Of a DNA stretch of 64,000 bases, positions 63,677-64,000 are shown piece by piece. The notes under the pieces are model-generated. The model had not been told where the DNA came from. It saw nothing but the letters and a program-made list of their open reading frames with translations, and did no database searches. Origin of the DNA: Robiginitalea myxolifaciens (lineage in GTDB: Bacteria; Bacteroidota; Bacteroidia; Flavobacteriales; Flavobacteriaceae); the NCBI RefSeq assembly GCF_900115205.1, contig NZ_FOYQ01000002.1, positions 1,116,001 through 1,180,000 of the forward strand, written 5' to 3'. Each line of letters opens with the position of its first letter. The stretch's first letter is position 1. The translations under genes and the position numbers were made by a program.

Positions 63677-64000
63677 GGTATATTCAGGTATTTATGCGTC
63701 TGTAGGGATACCCGCCAGCGCGGGTTTTCCATTACATAATCCACAATCATCGGAGTCACTTTTTCGCGCACACTCCATTCGGGTTGCAGGTATAGCATGC
63801 ACTCGGGGCTCACTTGTGCAGCCTGTTCTTCCGCAAATTTCAGATCGTGTTTGTTGTAGACAATTACCTTGAGCTCGTGTGCATTCTTGTGGATATCGCC
63901 CACCGGAAGCATATTCTTCTTGGGGGACAAACAAATCCAATCCCATTGCCCGGTAAGCGGATACGCCCCGGAAGTCTCAATATGGATAGCTATCCCGGCT
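63673..64000 (-). CDS. queE: 7-carboxy-7-deazaguanine synthase, N-terminus beyond the window
   Basis: The C-terminal part of QueE: IHIETSGAYPLTGQWDWICL, then SPKKNMLPVGD, then KVIVYNKHDLKFAEE, LYLQPEWSV and the terminal NPRWRVSLQTHKYLNIP. QueE is a radical-SAM enzyme in queuosine/7-deazaguanine biosynthesis. The start, with the Fe-S cluster cysteines, lies past base 64000. It is convergent with the metalloprotease gene, overlapping by four bases. Confidence 0.88.
   Translation of the reverse strand, partial: AGIAIHIETSGAYPLTGQWDWICLSPKKNMLPVGDIHKNAHELKVIVYNKHDLKFAEEQAAQVSPECMLYLQPEWSVREKVTPMIVDYVMENPRWRVSLQTHKYLNIP

Noticed and set aside
1-64000. CRISPR array, rRNA, tRNA or insertion sequence
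   Set aside because: No regularly spaced repeats, no tRNA cloverleaf other than the tRNA-like part of tmRNA, and no transposase were seen.

Overview
The window looks like a chromosomal segment of a Bacteroidota bacterium, most likely a Flavobacteriaceae member with fairly high GC for that family (Robiginitalea-like; this is inference from content, not a database match). The evidence is GLPGLI, DUF2911, DUF6090, DUF4173 and SMUG2-type proteins, CarboxypepD-type outer-membrane barrels, several Cys-lipoproteins, TTG/GTG starts without strong Shine-Dalgarno sequences, promoters of the TTTG-N20-TAnnTTTG type, and a tmRNA tag ending in NYALAA. There are no rRNA or tRNA genes, no CRISPR array and no recognisable transposase or integrase.

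Layout. 0-10 kb: 3'-truncated asnB, a DUF2911 protein, an amidohydrolase lipoprotein, an OmpA-type protein, and a TPR protein paired with an outer-membrane barrel. 10-20 kb: ftsE, polyphosphate glucokinase, typA, a DUF6090 protein, a large TonB-receptor-like barrel, and a LytS/LytTR two-component operon with an extra secreted gene in front. 20-27 kb: kdsA, small conserved proteins, a PHP phosphoesterase, a membrane-protein/winged-helix-regulator/DUF4173 cluster with a repeated palindromic operator, a saccharopine-dehydrogenase-like enzyme and ssrA (tmRNA).

27-35.6 kb is the unusual part. Immediately downstream of ssrA, and convergent with it, are seven same-strand genes that look like one operon and are visibly more AT-rich than their flanks. 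In transcription order they encode a CHAP-like peptidase with a peptidoglycan-binding domain, two diverged paralogues of an unrecognised family, a Gly/Ser/Asn/Tyr-rich low-complexity protein with a possible muramidase-like core, a four-hemopexin-repeat/L,D-transpeptidase fusion, a three-TM protein resembling YLATT of predicted conflict systems, and a cyclase-type winged-helix N-terminus fused to four TM helices. None of the wall enzymes has a signal peptide. I regard this as the best candidate for an undescribed system, probably a wall-targeting conflict, lysis or export module.

36-64 kb returns to ordinary flavobacterial content: SMUG2 glycosylase, GH140, an M19-like peptidase, a membrane-anchored patatin, repeat lipoproteins, an OmpR/histidine-kinase pair, a GLPGLI/outer-membrane-barrel operon led by two small cysteine proteins, an alpha-hydroxy-acid dehydrogenase, a DEDDh exonuclease/GIY-YIG fusion, two overlapping tiny membrane-protein genes, a persulfide-dioxygenase-like MBL/rhodanese protein, a cysteine synthase-like enzyme, an ABC permease, NamZ, a sterol-desaturase-family protein, a YkgJ-type cysteine-cluster protein, a methyltransferase, a metalloprotease lipoprotein, and the C-terminal part of queE.
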